Below are positions 25,220 through 33,410 of a stretch of DNA of 42,391 nt, piece by piece. This stretch comes from Marinibactrum halimedae. Lineage in GTDB: Bacteria > Pseudomonadota > Gammaproteobacteria > Pseudomonadales > Cellvibrionaceae. The translations under genes were made by a program, and so were the position numbers. The stretch's first letter is position 1. The number at the start of each line of letters is the position of its first letter. The notes under the pieces are model-generated. The model made no database searches and had not been told where the DNA came from. It saw nothing but the letters and a program-made list of their open reading frames with translations. The stretch is taken from the NCBI RefSeq assembly GCF_021234875.1, contig NZ_JAJQVM010000039.1:1-42391 (forward strand). The letters are read 5' to 3'.

Positions 25220-26155
25220 ATGACTATCGACGCCACACGTAAAACCCGCCTCGAATTTAATAAACTTCAAAAACGCCTCCGACGCCAAGTAGGCCAAGCC
25301 ATCATCGATTTCAATATGATTGAAGCAGGAGATAAGGTGATGGTGTGTTTATCTGGCGGTAAAGACTCCTATGCAATGCTCGATATTCTCATGAGTTTAC
25401 AGAAGTCTGCGCCCGTGCGTTTCGAGTTGGTGGCGGTCAACATGGATCAAAAGCAACCGGGTTTTCCTGAGCATGTGTTGCCTGAATATTTAGACAAACT
25501 TGGCGTTTCTTATCATATTGTTGAAAAAGATACCTACAGTATTGTCAAAGAAGTGATTCCTGAAGGGAAGACGACATGTGGGTTATGTTCCCGCCTGCGA
25601 CGTGGCACTTTATATGGGTTTGCAGAACAAATTGGCGCGACCAAAATTGCTTTAGGCCACCATCGGGATGACATCGTAGAAACGCTCTTTCTGAATATGT
25701 TTTATGGCGGGAAGCTTAAGGCCATGCCACCCAAACTGCTGGCCGATGACAAACGCAATATTATCATTCGCCCTCTCGCTTACTGCAAAGAGTCGGATTT
25801 AATTGATTTTGCCGAGGCAAAGCAATTCCCGATTATTCCTTGTAATTTATGTGGCTCTCAGGAAAACCTCCAGAGGCAAGCAGTGAAAGCGATGCTGCAC
25901 CAATGGGAGCGCCAGCACCCCGGTCGTACCGAGACCATATTTTCAGCCATTCAAAATGTTCAACCGTCTCAGTTAGCGGATACAACGCTCTTTCCCTTTA
26001 CAGAGTTGATGCTCAATCGAGACAGTGAAGGCGCGACACCAAGTGAAGATGCAGAGCTCGCTCTGGATGCGGAATTGACGCCATCTCGCCACGCCGCTGC
26101 TACAGAGCTGAATTCAGATCCTGTTGAAGTGATCAATGTAATGAATTTGTCGTAG
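25220..26155 (+). CDS. ttcA: tRNA 2-thiocytidine biosynthesis protein
   Basis: TtcA thiolates cytidine-32 of certain tRNAs using ATP and a 4Fe-4S cluster, in the cytoplasm. The 311-residue protein has the PP-loop SGGKDS at 45-50, the cluster cysteines in CGLC (120, 123) and in PCNLCGSQ (208 and 211, of which the last is the likely third ligand), and [21 protein letters not shown]. The last 45 residues form an acidic tail beyond the usual end. ATG 25220 has AAGG 7 bases upstream. The longer frame from GTG 25160 lacks family similarity. Confidence 0.95.
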   Translation: MTIDATRKTRLEFNKLQKRLRRQVGQAIIDFNMIEAGDKVMVCLSGGKDSYAMLDILMSLQKSAPVRFELVAVNMDQKQPGFPEHVLPEYLDKLGVSYHIVEKDTYSIVKEVIPEGKTTCGLCSRLRRGTLYGFAEQIGATKIALGHHRDDIVETLFLNMFYGGKLKAMPPKLLADDKRNIIIRPLAYCKESDLIDFAEAKQFPIIPCNLCGSQENLQRQAVKAMLHQWERQHPGRTETIFSAIQNVQPSQLADTTLFPFTELMLNRDSEGATPSEDAELALDAELTPSRHAAATELNSDPVEVINVMNLS

Positions 26156-26547
26156 TACTTGCTCTAGGTTATGGCATTTGCATTGATTGAAAGGTCGGGT
26201 AAGCGAGCCTGACCTGAAGCCTCTTCTTTTTTCCCTCGATTTTTCTTACCTCCTCCTTTCACCATAGGCAGTATTCGCTACGATTAATCTTACTTATATC
26301 GATTTGTTATGTCTGTTTGGCCAACGATTCATTCAAAGGTGCAGACTCGTCAGTTATGACTATAGTTATACCAATGGCAGTTTGAAAGACATTGGGGGTA
26401 GTGATTGACGAGTAGGAAGCATGGCTTCATCGAAGTGGGCCAGTGTCATGAGGTAAGGCTTTTGGGCGATGAGTGACGTACGACACTCAAAACGCTGGCC
26501 ATATCGTAAAGCAATTAGATATCGATAAGAGATAGGGTGAAACCTAC
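26156..26547. other. Gap between ttcA and the GGDEF-EAL gene
   Basis: 392 bases. A possible ttcA terminator lies at 26192-26232: AGGTCGGG and CCTGACCT form an 8-bp stem with one G-T pair, and a CTTCTTTTTT run follows after 8 bases. Nothing else was recognised. AGGGTGA at 26534-26540 is the ribosome site of the next gene. Confidence 0.45.
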
Positions 26548-28992
26548 GTGCAGGCATTTTTTAGAGGTATCTCATTTCGGCTCGCATTAGTGGGTGTATG
26601 CATGGCATTCACCCTAGGCTTGCTGTTTGGGGCCGTACAGATTTACTGGGATTTTACACGTCAACAGATACTGCTGGAGCAAAATAATAACCACATTATT
26701 GAAATGATTTCCCCAGCTGCGTCACGCGCGGTTCATACGTTAGATAGTGGCTTAGCCAACGAGGTTGTCACTGGTATTTTGAGCTATGACCATGTGGTGG
26801 GTGCCAAGATTGTGGATGAGCTGGGTGCGACCCTCGCTGAAGGGACACTGCCCGAGCAAAAACCGCTGGGACAGTTTGCCTTTATTCAAACCGGTGAGCG
26901 TTACAAAGTTTACCATGCTCAGCTTTCGATTCCCGGTTATACCAATGCGGTATCTGGCCAAATTTTCTTTACTGTAGACCAACGTGTTGCATTGGCGGCG
27001 TTTTATGAACGCTCCGTGGCCATTTACTTTTTCGATTTACTTCGAAATATGTTATTGGTCCTGCTTTTATTCATTGCTTTTCATGCGATTTTAACGCGTC
27101 CTTTAATTAGGCTTGCCAAAGAGATGCGTGCGATTAACTTTCATCGTCCGGGGTCACAACGCTTCACCAGCTTGGGTAATCGTCGAGATGAATTGGCGGA
27201 TCTCGTAAAAAATGGAAATCACTTATTGGAGTCTGTCGAAACAGCATTATCGTCGCGTTTAAGTGTCGAAAGTGCTTTGCGGCAAAGTGAAGAGCATCTT
27301 CGCCAACTCATTGAAAGCTTGCCTGTGGTGGTAGGGGCGCGTAACTACAGCGGACGTTTTGTTTTTGCGAATAAGGCGATGTCTGAATTGTTGGGGGTCG
27401 AAAGTGGTGCTCTGGCCAATGCCTTATTCAGTGAGGTGGCCGGTGTGAATTCCGCCATTGTGTCTGATGTGTATGAGCGTGATCGTATGGTCATTGATAC
27501 GGGTATTGACCAGTTTGTTGCTGAAGAGAATTGGAAAGCCCCCGATGGGCGCGTGCTCTTTTTACAAAGCCATTACACGCCAATGGATTTTCGTGATCAA
27601 CGGGTTGTGTTGGTGGTCTCTACCGATATTACCGACCGTAAAACCGCTGAAGCGAGTATGGCGCACATGGCTTATCATGATGCGCTCACCGGATTACCTA
27701 ACCGACTGCAATTAGTCGAGCGCTTAGAAAGTGAAATCCATCGAGCCGCACGCCATCGTTATTTTGGTGCAGTACTCTTTATTGATTTAGACCAATTTAA
27801 AAATATCAATGACTCCTTGGGCCATCCGGCGGGGGATGTGGTACTGAAAGAAATTTCGTCGCGTTTATTGGAATCAGTCAGGGATGAAGACTTAGTCGCA
27901 CGTCTCAGTGGTGATGAATTTGTGCTGGTATTGACGGTGTTGGATTCGCAAATGAACGATGCGGCTCTGAAAGCCAGTGAAATAGGTGAAAAAGTACGCC
28001 AGCGTATTGCCGAGCCGATTTACCATGAAAGTATGGAGTTGCGCGTAACATGCAGTATCGGTGCGGTCATGTTCCCTGAGGCAGGCGTCACCGTGCATGA
28101 GTTATTGCGCTTCGCTGACACTGCCATGTATCAGGTGAAAGAGCGTGGCCGTGATGCTATTGAATTCTTTAATGCGCATATGGCTGAACAAGTACACCAT
28201 CAATTATTGCTCGAAGGTCAGCTTCATAAAGCACTGGAAGAATCTCAATTTGAGTTGGTTTACCAACCCAAAGTGAGTGTGAAAACGGGTGTTTTGACGG
28301 GGGCGGAGGCATTGCTGCGTTGGCGTCACCCCACTAGAGGTATGGTATCGCCTGGAGAGTTTATTCCCATTTTAGAAAGCTCGGGCCTCATTATTGATGT
28401 GGGTCAGTGGATTCTTGAGGAAGCGTGTCGACAATTACAATATTGGCAGCGTCAAGGCTATTGGCACCTGAACATGCAACTGAGTATTAATATCAGTCCA
28501 CGGCAATTTCGAAGAGAGGCGTTTGTTGACGATGTAATCTCAACACTCCGTGATGTGCCTATCGAAAAAGGCAGTTTAGATATTGAAGTAACAGAGAGTG
28601 TTGTTATTGGCAATGTGGACGAAACCGTTGCAACTATGCGTAAATTGGTGTCCAGCGGTATTACGTTTTCGTTGGATGATTTTGGCACAGGGTATTCTTC
28701 GATCAGTTACCTCAAGCGCTTGCCGGTTTCCACTCTGAAGGTAGATCAAAGTTTTGTCAGAGATATTACCGAGGATCGTAGCGACAAAGTGCTGGTGCAA
28801 ACGATGGCCACAATGGGATCTTTGCTCGGGTTAAAAGTGGTTGCCGAGGGCGTGGAAACAGAAGAGCAATTGATGCTAATAAGGGACTTTGGTTGCCATG
28901 AGTACCAAGGTTATTTTTACAGCCGCCCCATTTCAGCCGATGATTTTACCCACTTGTTAACCGAGAGTATCGCATCAGAGTCGGTTTCGTAG
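26548..28992 (+). CDS. Membrane PAS-GGDEF-EAL protein (c-di-GMP turnover)
   Basis: An 814-residue inner-membrane protein that makes and/or breaks c-di-GMP. The order is: membrane helix (about 11-32), periplasmic sensor region (33-150), second helix (about 160-183), HAMP-like linker, PAS domain (about 245-365, closing with VVSTDITDRK), GGDEF domain (375-545) and EAL domain (555-805). The GGDEF active site reads SGDEF at 454-458, a substitution seen in many family members whose effect here is unclear. The EAL site looks intact (EALLRW with Glu587, SINISPRQF, DDFGTGYSS, KVDQSFV, AEGVET), so phosphodiesterase activity is likely. The start is GTG 26548 behind AGGGTGA. It converges on rsmE with 44 bases between. 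Confidence 0.92.
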   Translation: MQAFFRGISFRLALVGVCMAFTLGLLFGAVQIYWDFTRQQILLEQNNNHIIEMISPAASRAVHTLDSGLANEVVTGILSYDHVVGAKIVDELGATLAEGTLPEQKPLGQFAFIQTGERYKVYHAQLSIPGYTNAVSGQIFFTVDQRVALAAFYERSVAIYFFDLLRNMLLVLLLFIAFHAILTRPLIRLAKEMRAINFHRPGSQRFTSLGNRRDELADLVKNGNHLLESVETALSSRLSVESALRQSEEHLRQLIESLPVVVGARNYSGRFVFANKAMSELLGVESGALANALFSEVAGVNSAIVSDVYERDRMVIDTGIDQFVAEENWKAPDGRVLFLQSHYTPMDFRDQRVVLVVSTDITDRKTAEASMAHMAYHDALTGLPNRLQLVERLESEIHRAARHRYFGAVLFIDLDQFKNINDSLGHPAGDVVLKEISSRLLESVRDEDLVARLSGDEFVLVLTVLDSQMNDAALKASEIGEKVRQRIAEPIYHESMELRVTCSIGAVMFPEAGVTVHELLRFADTAMYQVKERGRDAIEFFNAHMAEQVHHQLLLEGQLHKALEESQFELVYQPKVSVKTGVLTGAEALLRWRHPTRGMVSPGEFIPILESSGLIIDVGQWILEEACRQLQYWQRQGYWHLNMQLSINISPRQFRREAFVDDVISTLRDVPIEKGSLDIEVTESVVIGNVDETVATMRKLVSSGITFSLDDFGTGYSSISYLKRLPVSTLKVDQSFVRDITEDRSDKVLVQTMATMGSLLGLKVVAEGVETEEQLMLIRDFGCHEYQGYFYSRPISADDFTHLLTESIASESVS

Positions 28993-29006
28993 CGCCTCTA
29001 GGAGAC

Positions 29007-29040
29007 GCCATCCACTACGTTACACCATCCTCTACGTTAC
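29007..29040. repeat. 17-bp imperfect tandem duplication between convergent genes
   Basis: GCCATCCACTACGTTAC and ACCATCCTCTACGTTAC lie head to tail and fill most of the gap between the GGDEF-EAL stop and the rsmE stop. The rsmE stop codon lies in the second copy. Confidence 0.75.
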
Positions 29041-29756
29041 GCTAAATGCCCAAAAAGCCGATACAGTAGTGCGGGTACGGCAGTTTCCACTCTTAATATT
29101 CTTGCGCCCATCTGTATGGGCTTAAACCCCACAGCTTGCAGTTTCTCAATTTCAAAATCCACAAACCCTCCTTCAGGCCCAATGGCCAAGGTGGTAGGCT
29201 CATTCACATTGGCGGGGCAATGGGGGAAGTCACCTGGGTGCGCTACGAGTTTATGTTGGTCTTCTGTGAGTTGGGCCAATTCATCTTCAACAAACGGTCG
29301 AAAGCGTTTATGAAAATAAAGGCGTGGTAGCACGGTGTCTCGACCTTGTTCTAACCCGAGTAATAATTGTTCGTGAACGGTTTCTTCGATCAGTAATGGC
29401 GTTTGCCAATAGCTTTTTTCAACTCGACGCGTTTGGAGTAAATGTAATTCTTTCACACCCATCGCGGCGATATTCTGTAAAGTACGCTTTAACATTTGCG
29501 GGCGAGGTAATGCCAAAATAAGCGTCACGGGCAAGGGGGGAGGTGGTGGTGAATTCAGTGTGACGTGAAGGGTTACTCGTTGTTCGTCAATGTGTAGGAT
29601 TTCCCCAGTACCTAACTCACCATTAATCACGCCCACTTTCAATGCGTCTCCCACCTCGGCTCGATGAACCTTGCGAATATGCTTAAAGCGGCGGTCGGTG
29701 AGTTGGATTGAGTGATTTGGGTTCAGTTCGTCGGCTGAAATAAGAATTAAATTCAT
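29037..29756 (-). CDS. rsmE: 16S rRNA (uracil-1498-N3)-methyltransferase
   Basis: RsmE methylates U1498 of 16S rRNA using S-adenosylmethionine (SPOUT fold). The 239-residue protein shows the N-terminal PUA-like RFKHIRKVHRAEVGD, a polyproline linker (Pro70-74), LALPRPQMLKRTLQNIAAMG, and the SAM-binding knot IGPEGGFVDFEIEKL with MGARILRVETAVPALLYRL. The length is usual. The polyproline run occurs in relatives I recall and would need EF-P for translation. It converges on the GGDEF-EAL gene. Confidence 0.95.
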   Translation of the reverse strand: MNLILISADELNPNHSIQLTDRRFKHIRKVHRAEVGDALKVGVINGELGTGEILHIDEQRVTLHVTLNSPPPPPLPVTLILALPRPQMLKRTLQNIAAMGVKELHLLQTRRVEKSYWQTPLLIEETVHEQLLLGLEQGRDTVLPRLYFHKRFRPFVEDELAQLTEDQHKLVAHPGDFPHCPANVNEPTTLAIGPEGGFVDFEIEKLQAVGFKPIQMGARILRVETAVPALLYRLFGHLA

Positions 29757-29861
29757 AGGACAATATAGCTTTTATGAACTCTAAAAATATTTATCATGGC
29801 CTTCGGTGAATTTTTGGCCAATGCTTAATCTTTCTTTGATAGTTGAATGCTACTAAATTTG

Positions 29862-30464
29862 TTATCTGTGGCTTTTCTCATTTGAATATCTAATTAGGTA
29901 TTCGGCTTCTAGTGCTTTGTGTTCAGTAGTTAGTTTATCCACTTTTTGAAGCAAGCTTTTTTGTATGGTTTTCATTAGCTCTGGTGTGATACTTAATAAC
30001 TCTAAAACCCCATATTGTTTATACAATTTAAATAACTCTTTGGTTTCCTCTTTCGATAAGCCATGGGTGGCTAATTTCTTATTCAGTATATTCTTTTCCA
30101 CTTTTTTGCCCAAAGGAGTGGCATAAAACTTTGCGTCATTTTCAAGCTGATCTAAGGTGAGGTGATGACTTATATGAAAGGCAATTGAGTATTTGATACT
30201 TTCTTCACTGAGGTGCTTTTCAACCGCATTGGTGTAGTCTGATTTAAAGTCAAGTATTAGTTTATTACTTGCATTTCTCAGTTTACTTTTTTCTAAATGT
30301 TTTTCAAATGCTATATCAGCGCGATCATGTATGAATTTTGCGTACTTCTTTACAGTAGCCATTTCCAGAGCTAATTCCAATTTTCTATCTTCTTCGCTTG
30401 CTTCAGCTGTGGAGTTTGTTGTAAATAGAAAAAATATAACAAAAAGTGATAAAACATATTTCAT
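29862..30464 (-). CDS. Exported DUF2059-like protein
   Basis: A 200-residue predicted periplasmic protein with a signal peptide (MKYVLSLFVIFFLFTTNSTA). It is helical and Lys/Glu-rich. LENDAKFYATPLGKKVEKNI resembles the FYxTPxGxK signature of DUF2059 proteins, whose function is unknown. ATG 30464 is chosen because it gives a compact signal peptide. A longer frame from GTG 30512 adds 16 residues. The coding sequence is clearly more AT-rich than its neighbours, which may point to recent acquisition. No partner gene is evident. Confidence 0.65.
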   Translation of the reverse strand: MKYVLSLFVIFFLFTTNSTAEASEEDRKLELALEMATVKKYAKFIHDRADIAFEKHLEKSKLRNASNKLILDFKSDYTNAVEKHLSEESIKYSIAFHISHHLTLDQLENDAKFYATPLGKKVEKNILNKKLATHGLSKEETKELFKLYKQYGVLELLSITPELMKTIQKSLLQKVDKLTTEHKALEAEYLIRYSNEKSHR

Positions 30465-30551
30465 TGATGTTAAGTTTTTAATTTTGGGAGCTTGGATAAT
30501 GACATTTTTCACGTTTTACGCTTGTCCTTTATTGGAGATAATATGTCTTGA

Positions 30552-30833
30552 ATGAGGTTCTTAAAGAATAATAAATGTGCAGGGTATACTATTTGCTCTT
30601 CATTTAAAACTATAAGCTTTTTTGCTCATGTACAACAGGCCTTTTGTATAAAAGGTATAGCTGAGGGAAGCTTACACAAGCTCACCGATATAGTGAGCTA
30701 TCATGGGATTGCATTAACGAAGGATAAAAAGCAGAGAAGAGCCGTACTTGGAGAAGAGGATTATTTGCTATTTTTTTTGCAAGTCATCAGAAGTATGGTG
30801 ATCGGCGGGATATTCCGCCGATTCGAGAAGTAG
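30552..30833 (+). CDS. Doubtful small open frame
   Basis: A 93-codon frame with no recognisable domain and no ribosome site near its ATG. It is divergent from the DUF2059-like gene and shares its AT-rich character. A hairpin ATCGGCGG-N6-CCGCCGAT (30801-30822) lies in its last codons, which is more typical of an intergenic transcript end. It could be a small gene, a gene fragment, or non-coding. Confidence 0.2.
   Translation: MRFLKNNKCAGYTICSSFKTISFFAHVQQAFCIKGIAEGSLHKLTDIVSYHGIALTKDKKQRRAVLGEEDYLLFFLQVIRSMVIGGIFRRFEK
30801..30822. terminator. Hairpin downstream of the alpha/beta hydrolase gene
   Basis: ATCGGCGG, loop GATATT, CCGCCGAT: a perfect 8-bp GC-rich stem 16 bases past the minus-strand hydrolase stop. 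Neither side has a T-run, so it may be a 3'-end stabilising structure rather than a Rho-independent terminator. Confidence 0.45.
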
Positions 30834-30837
30834 ACCC

Positions 30838-31971
30838 TCACCGATTACGTTGGGTAAACTGATCATCACTTACGCGTTCAGTGCGACGGCCTTCTGTTTG
30901 AACTAAGCGCTGGTTGCTGTTCATCCAGTAGCGAACGGTTTGGTTTGAGGCGCTGGCTGAGAGCGCATCTCGGTTATTATTATTTTCAATGTTTAAAGTA
31001 GAACTGTTGTAGCTGAGTAAATACCACCAGCGTGCCATAACGTGCTTCTCTGTAAATTGCCACGCCCAAAAATACCAAGGGGCCAGTTCAGAAAACGCTG
31101 TTTTTTGTAATAGTTCATTATTGGCATCGCCAACAAATATCGTACTGGTGGTAGGAGAAGAGCGGTAGGCTTCAATAAGTACGCCTGCATTTTTTAAATT
31201 ATCTGCATAGTCACGAGCGACTTGGCCTGTCCACCGATTATTTAAATAGTCTTTTTCGCCATTGGAAAAAAATGGGTCTAATAATGCAAGGCGATTGGGC
31301 AATGCGTTTGTGTTGAGTGCTCCTGCGTTAACGGCATCTAATAATTGTTGACTGGCGACAATCATTAACTGTGCACCAAGAGAATGTCCTGCGAGGCGGA
31401 TATTACTGGCGTCTTGAAAAACGTCGAGATATTCCTCAACAAATAATTCTGAGATGCTGGTATTTTGGGGGCCATTATTGTTGGTTTCGGTTTGTCCTTG
31501 GCTAACGTAGGAACGCCAGCTTAAGCGGCGAGGGTTATTTCTTTCGGGTTGTGGCCAGATTTTTTCTTCGGCATCTTGCACTTCGCTTTCGTCTGCAAAT
31601 TGCGTCCAATAATAAATTGCTACATTGTAGCCATCGTTTATCCAAGAGGCGGCAAGATCAATCCCCTCAGGTGCGCCAATAATGTCACTGGTATCAAAAG
31701 TTTCTCGACGCATATCTTCTACCATGCCATTTTGCCAGCCATGGAGGTAAACCATTGTGGGTTTGGATGGGTCAAAATAACGATTTCGCTGGCCGGGCTG
31801 ATATTTCTCGTAGGCGTCATTTTTTCCAAAAAAATAAAACCCATAATCTAGATCGGTGAAGGTTGATTCCGAAAATTCTGCGATGGCAAGCGTGCATTGG
31901 CTTGTGACAACAAATGCTATGCCCAATAACCAGAGAGGTAATTTTTTTACAGATGAAAGTTGTATTTTCAT
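30838..31971 (-). CDS. Exported alpha/beta hydrolase (lipase/esterase-like)
   Basis: A 377-residue secreted or periplasmic protein with a signal peptide (LPLWLLGIAFVVTSQCTLAI, then AEF). The alpha/beta-hydrolase motifs are in order: oxyanion strand MVYLHGWQNG (HG at 77-78), nucleophile GHSLGAQ (Ser197), acid candidate Asp232 in LALLDPFF, and a His near 310 in FTEKHVMARWW. This resembles the lipase class with GHSLGA. The substrate is unknown. Just upstream of the ATG, GGGAGACTCCC contains the ribosome site in a small self-complementary element that could mask it. TGTTACAAAT-type motifs lie further upstream. Confidence 0.75.
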   Translation of the reverse strand: MKIQLSSVKKLPLWLLGIAFVVTSQCTLAIAEFSESTFTDLDYGFYFFGKNDAYEKYQPGQRNRYFDPSKPTMVYLHGWQNGMVEDMRRETFDTSDIIGAPEGIDLAASWINDGYNVAIYYWTQFADESEVQDAEEKIWPQPERNNPRRLSWRSYVSQGQTETNNNGPQNTSISELFVEEYLDVFQDASNIRLAGHSLGAQLMIVASQQLLDAVNAGALNTNALPNRLALLDPFFSNGEKDYLNNRWTGQVARDYADNLKNAGVLIEAYRSSPTTSTIFVGDANNELLQKTAFSELAPWYFWAWQFTEKHVMARWWYLLSYNSSTLNIENNNNRDALSASASNQTVRYWMNSNQRLVQTEGRRTERVSDDQFTQRNR

Positions 31972-32020
31972 AAAAGGGAGTCTCCCGAAATTATTGTTAT
32001 GAGGGATGTTGAAACCATAA

Positions 32021-32160
32021 CGTGTTACAAATCGGTTAACAAAATATGACCGCTCAGTCTAATTCTTGTCGTAAAAATGTAACAAAACTACACATTGATG
32101 ATCAAATAGTCGACAGCAAGATATTATTAATTAAGAGGATAAGTTTATATTTGTAACACG
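32021..32160. promoter_or_regulatory. Paired 12-bp inverted sites CGTGTTACAAAT / ATTTGTAACACG
   Basis: Two perfect inverted 12-base copies flank 116 bases upstream of the hydrolase gene. A third copy of the core (ATTTGTAACAGG) lies at 33229-33240 before the DUF1223 gene and another (TGTTACAAAA) near 35853 before the subtilase. A shared regulator of exported enzymes is possible. Confidence 0.4.
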
Positions 32161-32245
32161 CATCACCATTGAATATTTTTAGGTCAATGGGATTCCGGTA
32201 ATCACTACGGCTTTGGTGCAAAAAAATATCAACTTAAAAGAGTGG

Positions 32246-32278
32246 GCGATTAACACTTGGCGTTAATCGCGAGTTTTT
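32246..32278. terminator. Terminator-like hairpin in the hydrolase-DUF1223 gap
   Basis: GCGATTAAC and GTTAATCGC form a perfect 9-bp stem with a 7-base loop, followed on the plus strand by GAGTTTTTAT. No plus-strand gene precedes it. On the minus strand it lies 109 bases after the DUF1223 stop and is followed by CCACTCTTTT, so it may terminate that gene, or end a small plus-strand RNA. Confidence 0.55.
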
Positions 32279-32378
32279 ATAAGAAAAATGGCGCTATTGG
32301 TGAGTGAGGGTAGATTTTATTTACAGGGGGGTTGCTGATGTAAGCGCTCTTGGTTGCTCAGTTAAAAAAGCTGTCCAT

Positions 32379-33218
32379 TTAAAATTGGTGATGATGTCTC
32401 GGCAACCAATGTGCGGTGGCCTGAATAATCTCTTCGGAACGGTCTGAAGTTATCCATAAAGCAATAGCCGTTTTTTCTTGCTGTTTGTTGGGGATTTTTC
32501 TTAATGGAAAGCGCCATTCTTTTTTTCCATTTCGTTGCCAATGATCCAACACCACAAAATCGTTGGTTAATTCTCGTCGGTTGTTTTCACCTGCTGTAAT
32601 TTTTCGTGTCAACCCCATACCCAAGTAAGCAATGTGCAGTGTGTAAGAAGATTTCACGTCCCCTATGGGGTCAAATGATACCGTTAATTGTTCGTTATTC
32701 AGTGTGGCTTTTAAATTACCGGGTGTTCCTTGATGAGCGGGTGGTGTGCTAGCGCGTCGTTGAAACCATTGCCGCCATTCTTTACTGTTGACGACGAAGC
32801 CTGGAGTATAAACGGACTTGAGAATCCCCGTTTTGGCCAGTTTGCGTTGTCGTTGGGAATAACGGGATGACGCGAACGGATCTTTCCAACCGATGTAATC
32901 CCAATAATCCACGTGAAAAGCCATTGGAATAATGTGTTCAAACAGGCCAGGGTGTTCAGTGAACTTGGACAACCATCGATCTGCAGGGGGGCAGCTGCTG
33001 CAGCCTTGTGAGGTGTATAACTCAATGACGGTGGTGGCTTCGTCACCGCTTGAGAATGATAAGGTAGTCTGAGGCTCATTCGCCAGTGCGTTTGGTGCAA
33101 TTGTTGAGGCGATCAAGAAAAGTATTGTAACAAGAGTGAAAATAAAAAAATCTTCTCTCAGAGAAAAAGAAGCCGTCTTCACCGTAGAAAAGGGTGGGGG
33201 GGTATTTGAAGTTTTCAT
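32379..33218 (-). CDS. DUF1223 family exported protein with thioredoxin-like CxxC
   Basis: A 279-residue protein of the DUF1223 family. After an uncommonly long N-terminus (about 23 residues) comes a hydrophobic export segment (FFIFTLVTILFLIASTIA). The mature part has the family motif VIELYTSQGCSSCPPADRWL, with Cys73 and Cys76 as a thioredoxin-like CxxC, then FHVDYWDYIGWKDPFA and RQRKLAKTGILKSVYTPGFV. A redox role in the envelope is plausible but the family is not characterised. TAGGTGATAGG precedes the ATG. A TGTTACAAAT site lies directly before it. Confidence 0.85.
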   Translation of the reverse strand: MKTSNTPPPFSTVKTASFSLREDFFIFTLVTILFLIASTIAPNALANEPQTTLSFSSGDEATTVIELYTSQGCSSCPPADRWLSKFTEHPGLFEHIIPMAFHVDYWDYIGWKDPFASSRYSQRQRKLAKTGILKSVYTPGFVVNSKEWRQWFQRRASTPPAHQGTPGNLKATLNNEQLTVSFDPIGDVKSSYTLHIAYLGMGLTRKITAGENNRRELTNDFVVLDHWQRNGKKEWRFPLRKIPNKQQEKTAIALWITSDRSEEIIQATAHWLPRHHHQF

Positions 33219-33228
33219 CCTATCACCT

Positions 33229-33240
33229 ATTTGTAACAGG
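33229..33240. promoter_or_regulatory. ATTTGTAACA-type motif before the DUF1223 gene
   Basis: ATTTGTAACAGG lies 11 bases upstream of the DUF1223 start and shares ten bases with the sites near the hydrolase gene. Confidence 0.3.
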
Positions 33241-33322
33241 CCGATGAGTAATGGCCTATGTGTCGTTGGTTTAGTATTGCCCTATGAGCGAGTGAGATCT
33301 TCACGAAAGCGTAACGATAGGT

Positions 33323-33351
33323 AAAAAAAGCCCAAGTGAGCACACTTGGGC
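33323..33351 (-). terminator. Strong intrinsic terminator of the subtilase gene
   Basis: On the minus strand GCCCAAGTG and CACTTGGGC form a perfect 9-bp stem with a 4-base loop followed by seven T. It lies 60 bases past the subtilase stop. A second hairpin (CCTCTACA ... TGTAGAGG, 33364-33392) sits between. Confidence 0.9.
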
Positions 33352-33410
33352 AAAGGATGAAAACCTCTACACTAGGAGTCTACGTGTAGAGGCTGATGTG
33401 TCATTGGTGT

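Larger units (their letters stand above)
31972..32378. other. Gap between the hydrolase gene and the DUF1223 gene
   Basis: 407 bases, AT-rich, no gene. CGTGTTACAAAT (32021-32032) and ATTTGTAACACG (32149-32160) are perfect inverted copies 116 bases apart, with a further TGTAACA at 32079-32085 between them. A terminator-like hairpin follows at 32246-32270. Confidence 0.55.

Noticed and set aside
29529-29549. Run of five prolines in RsmE as an oddity
   Set aside because: A proline-rich linker at this place is known to me from relatives, so it is not remarkable.
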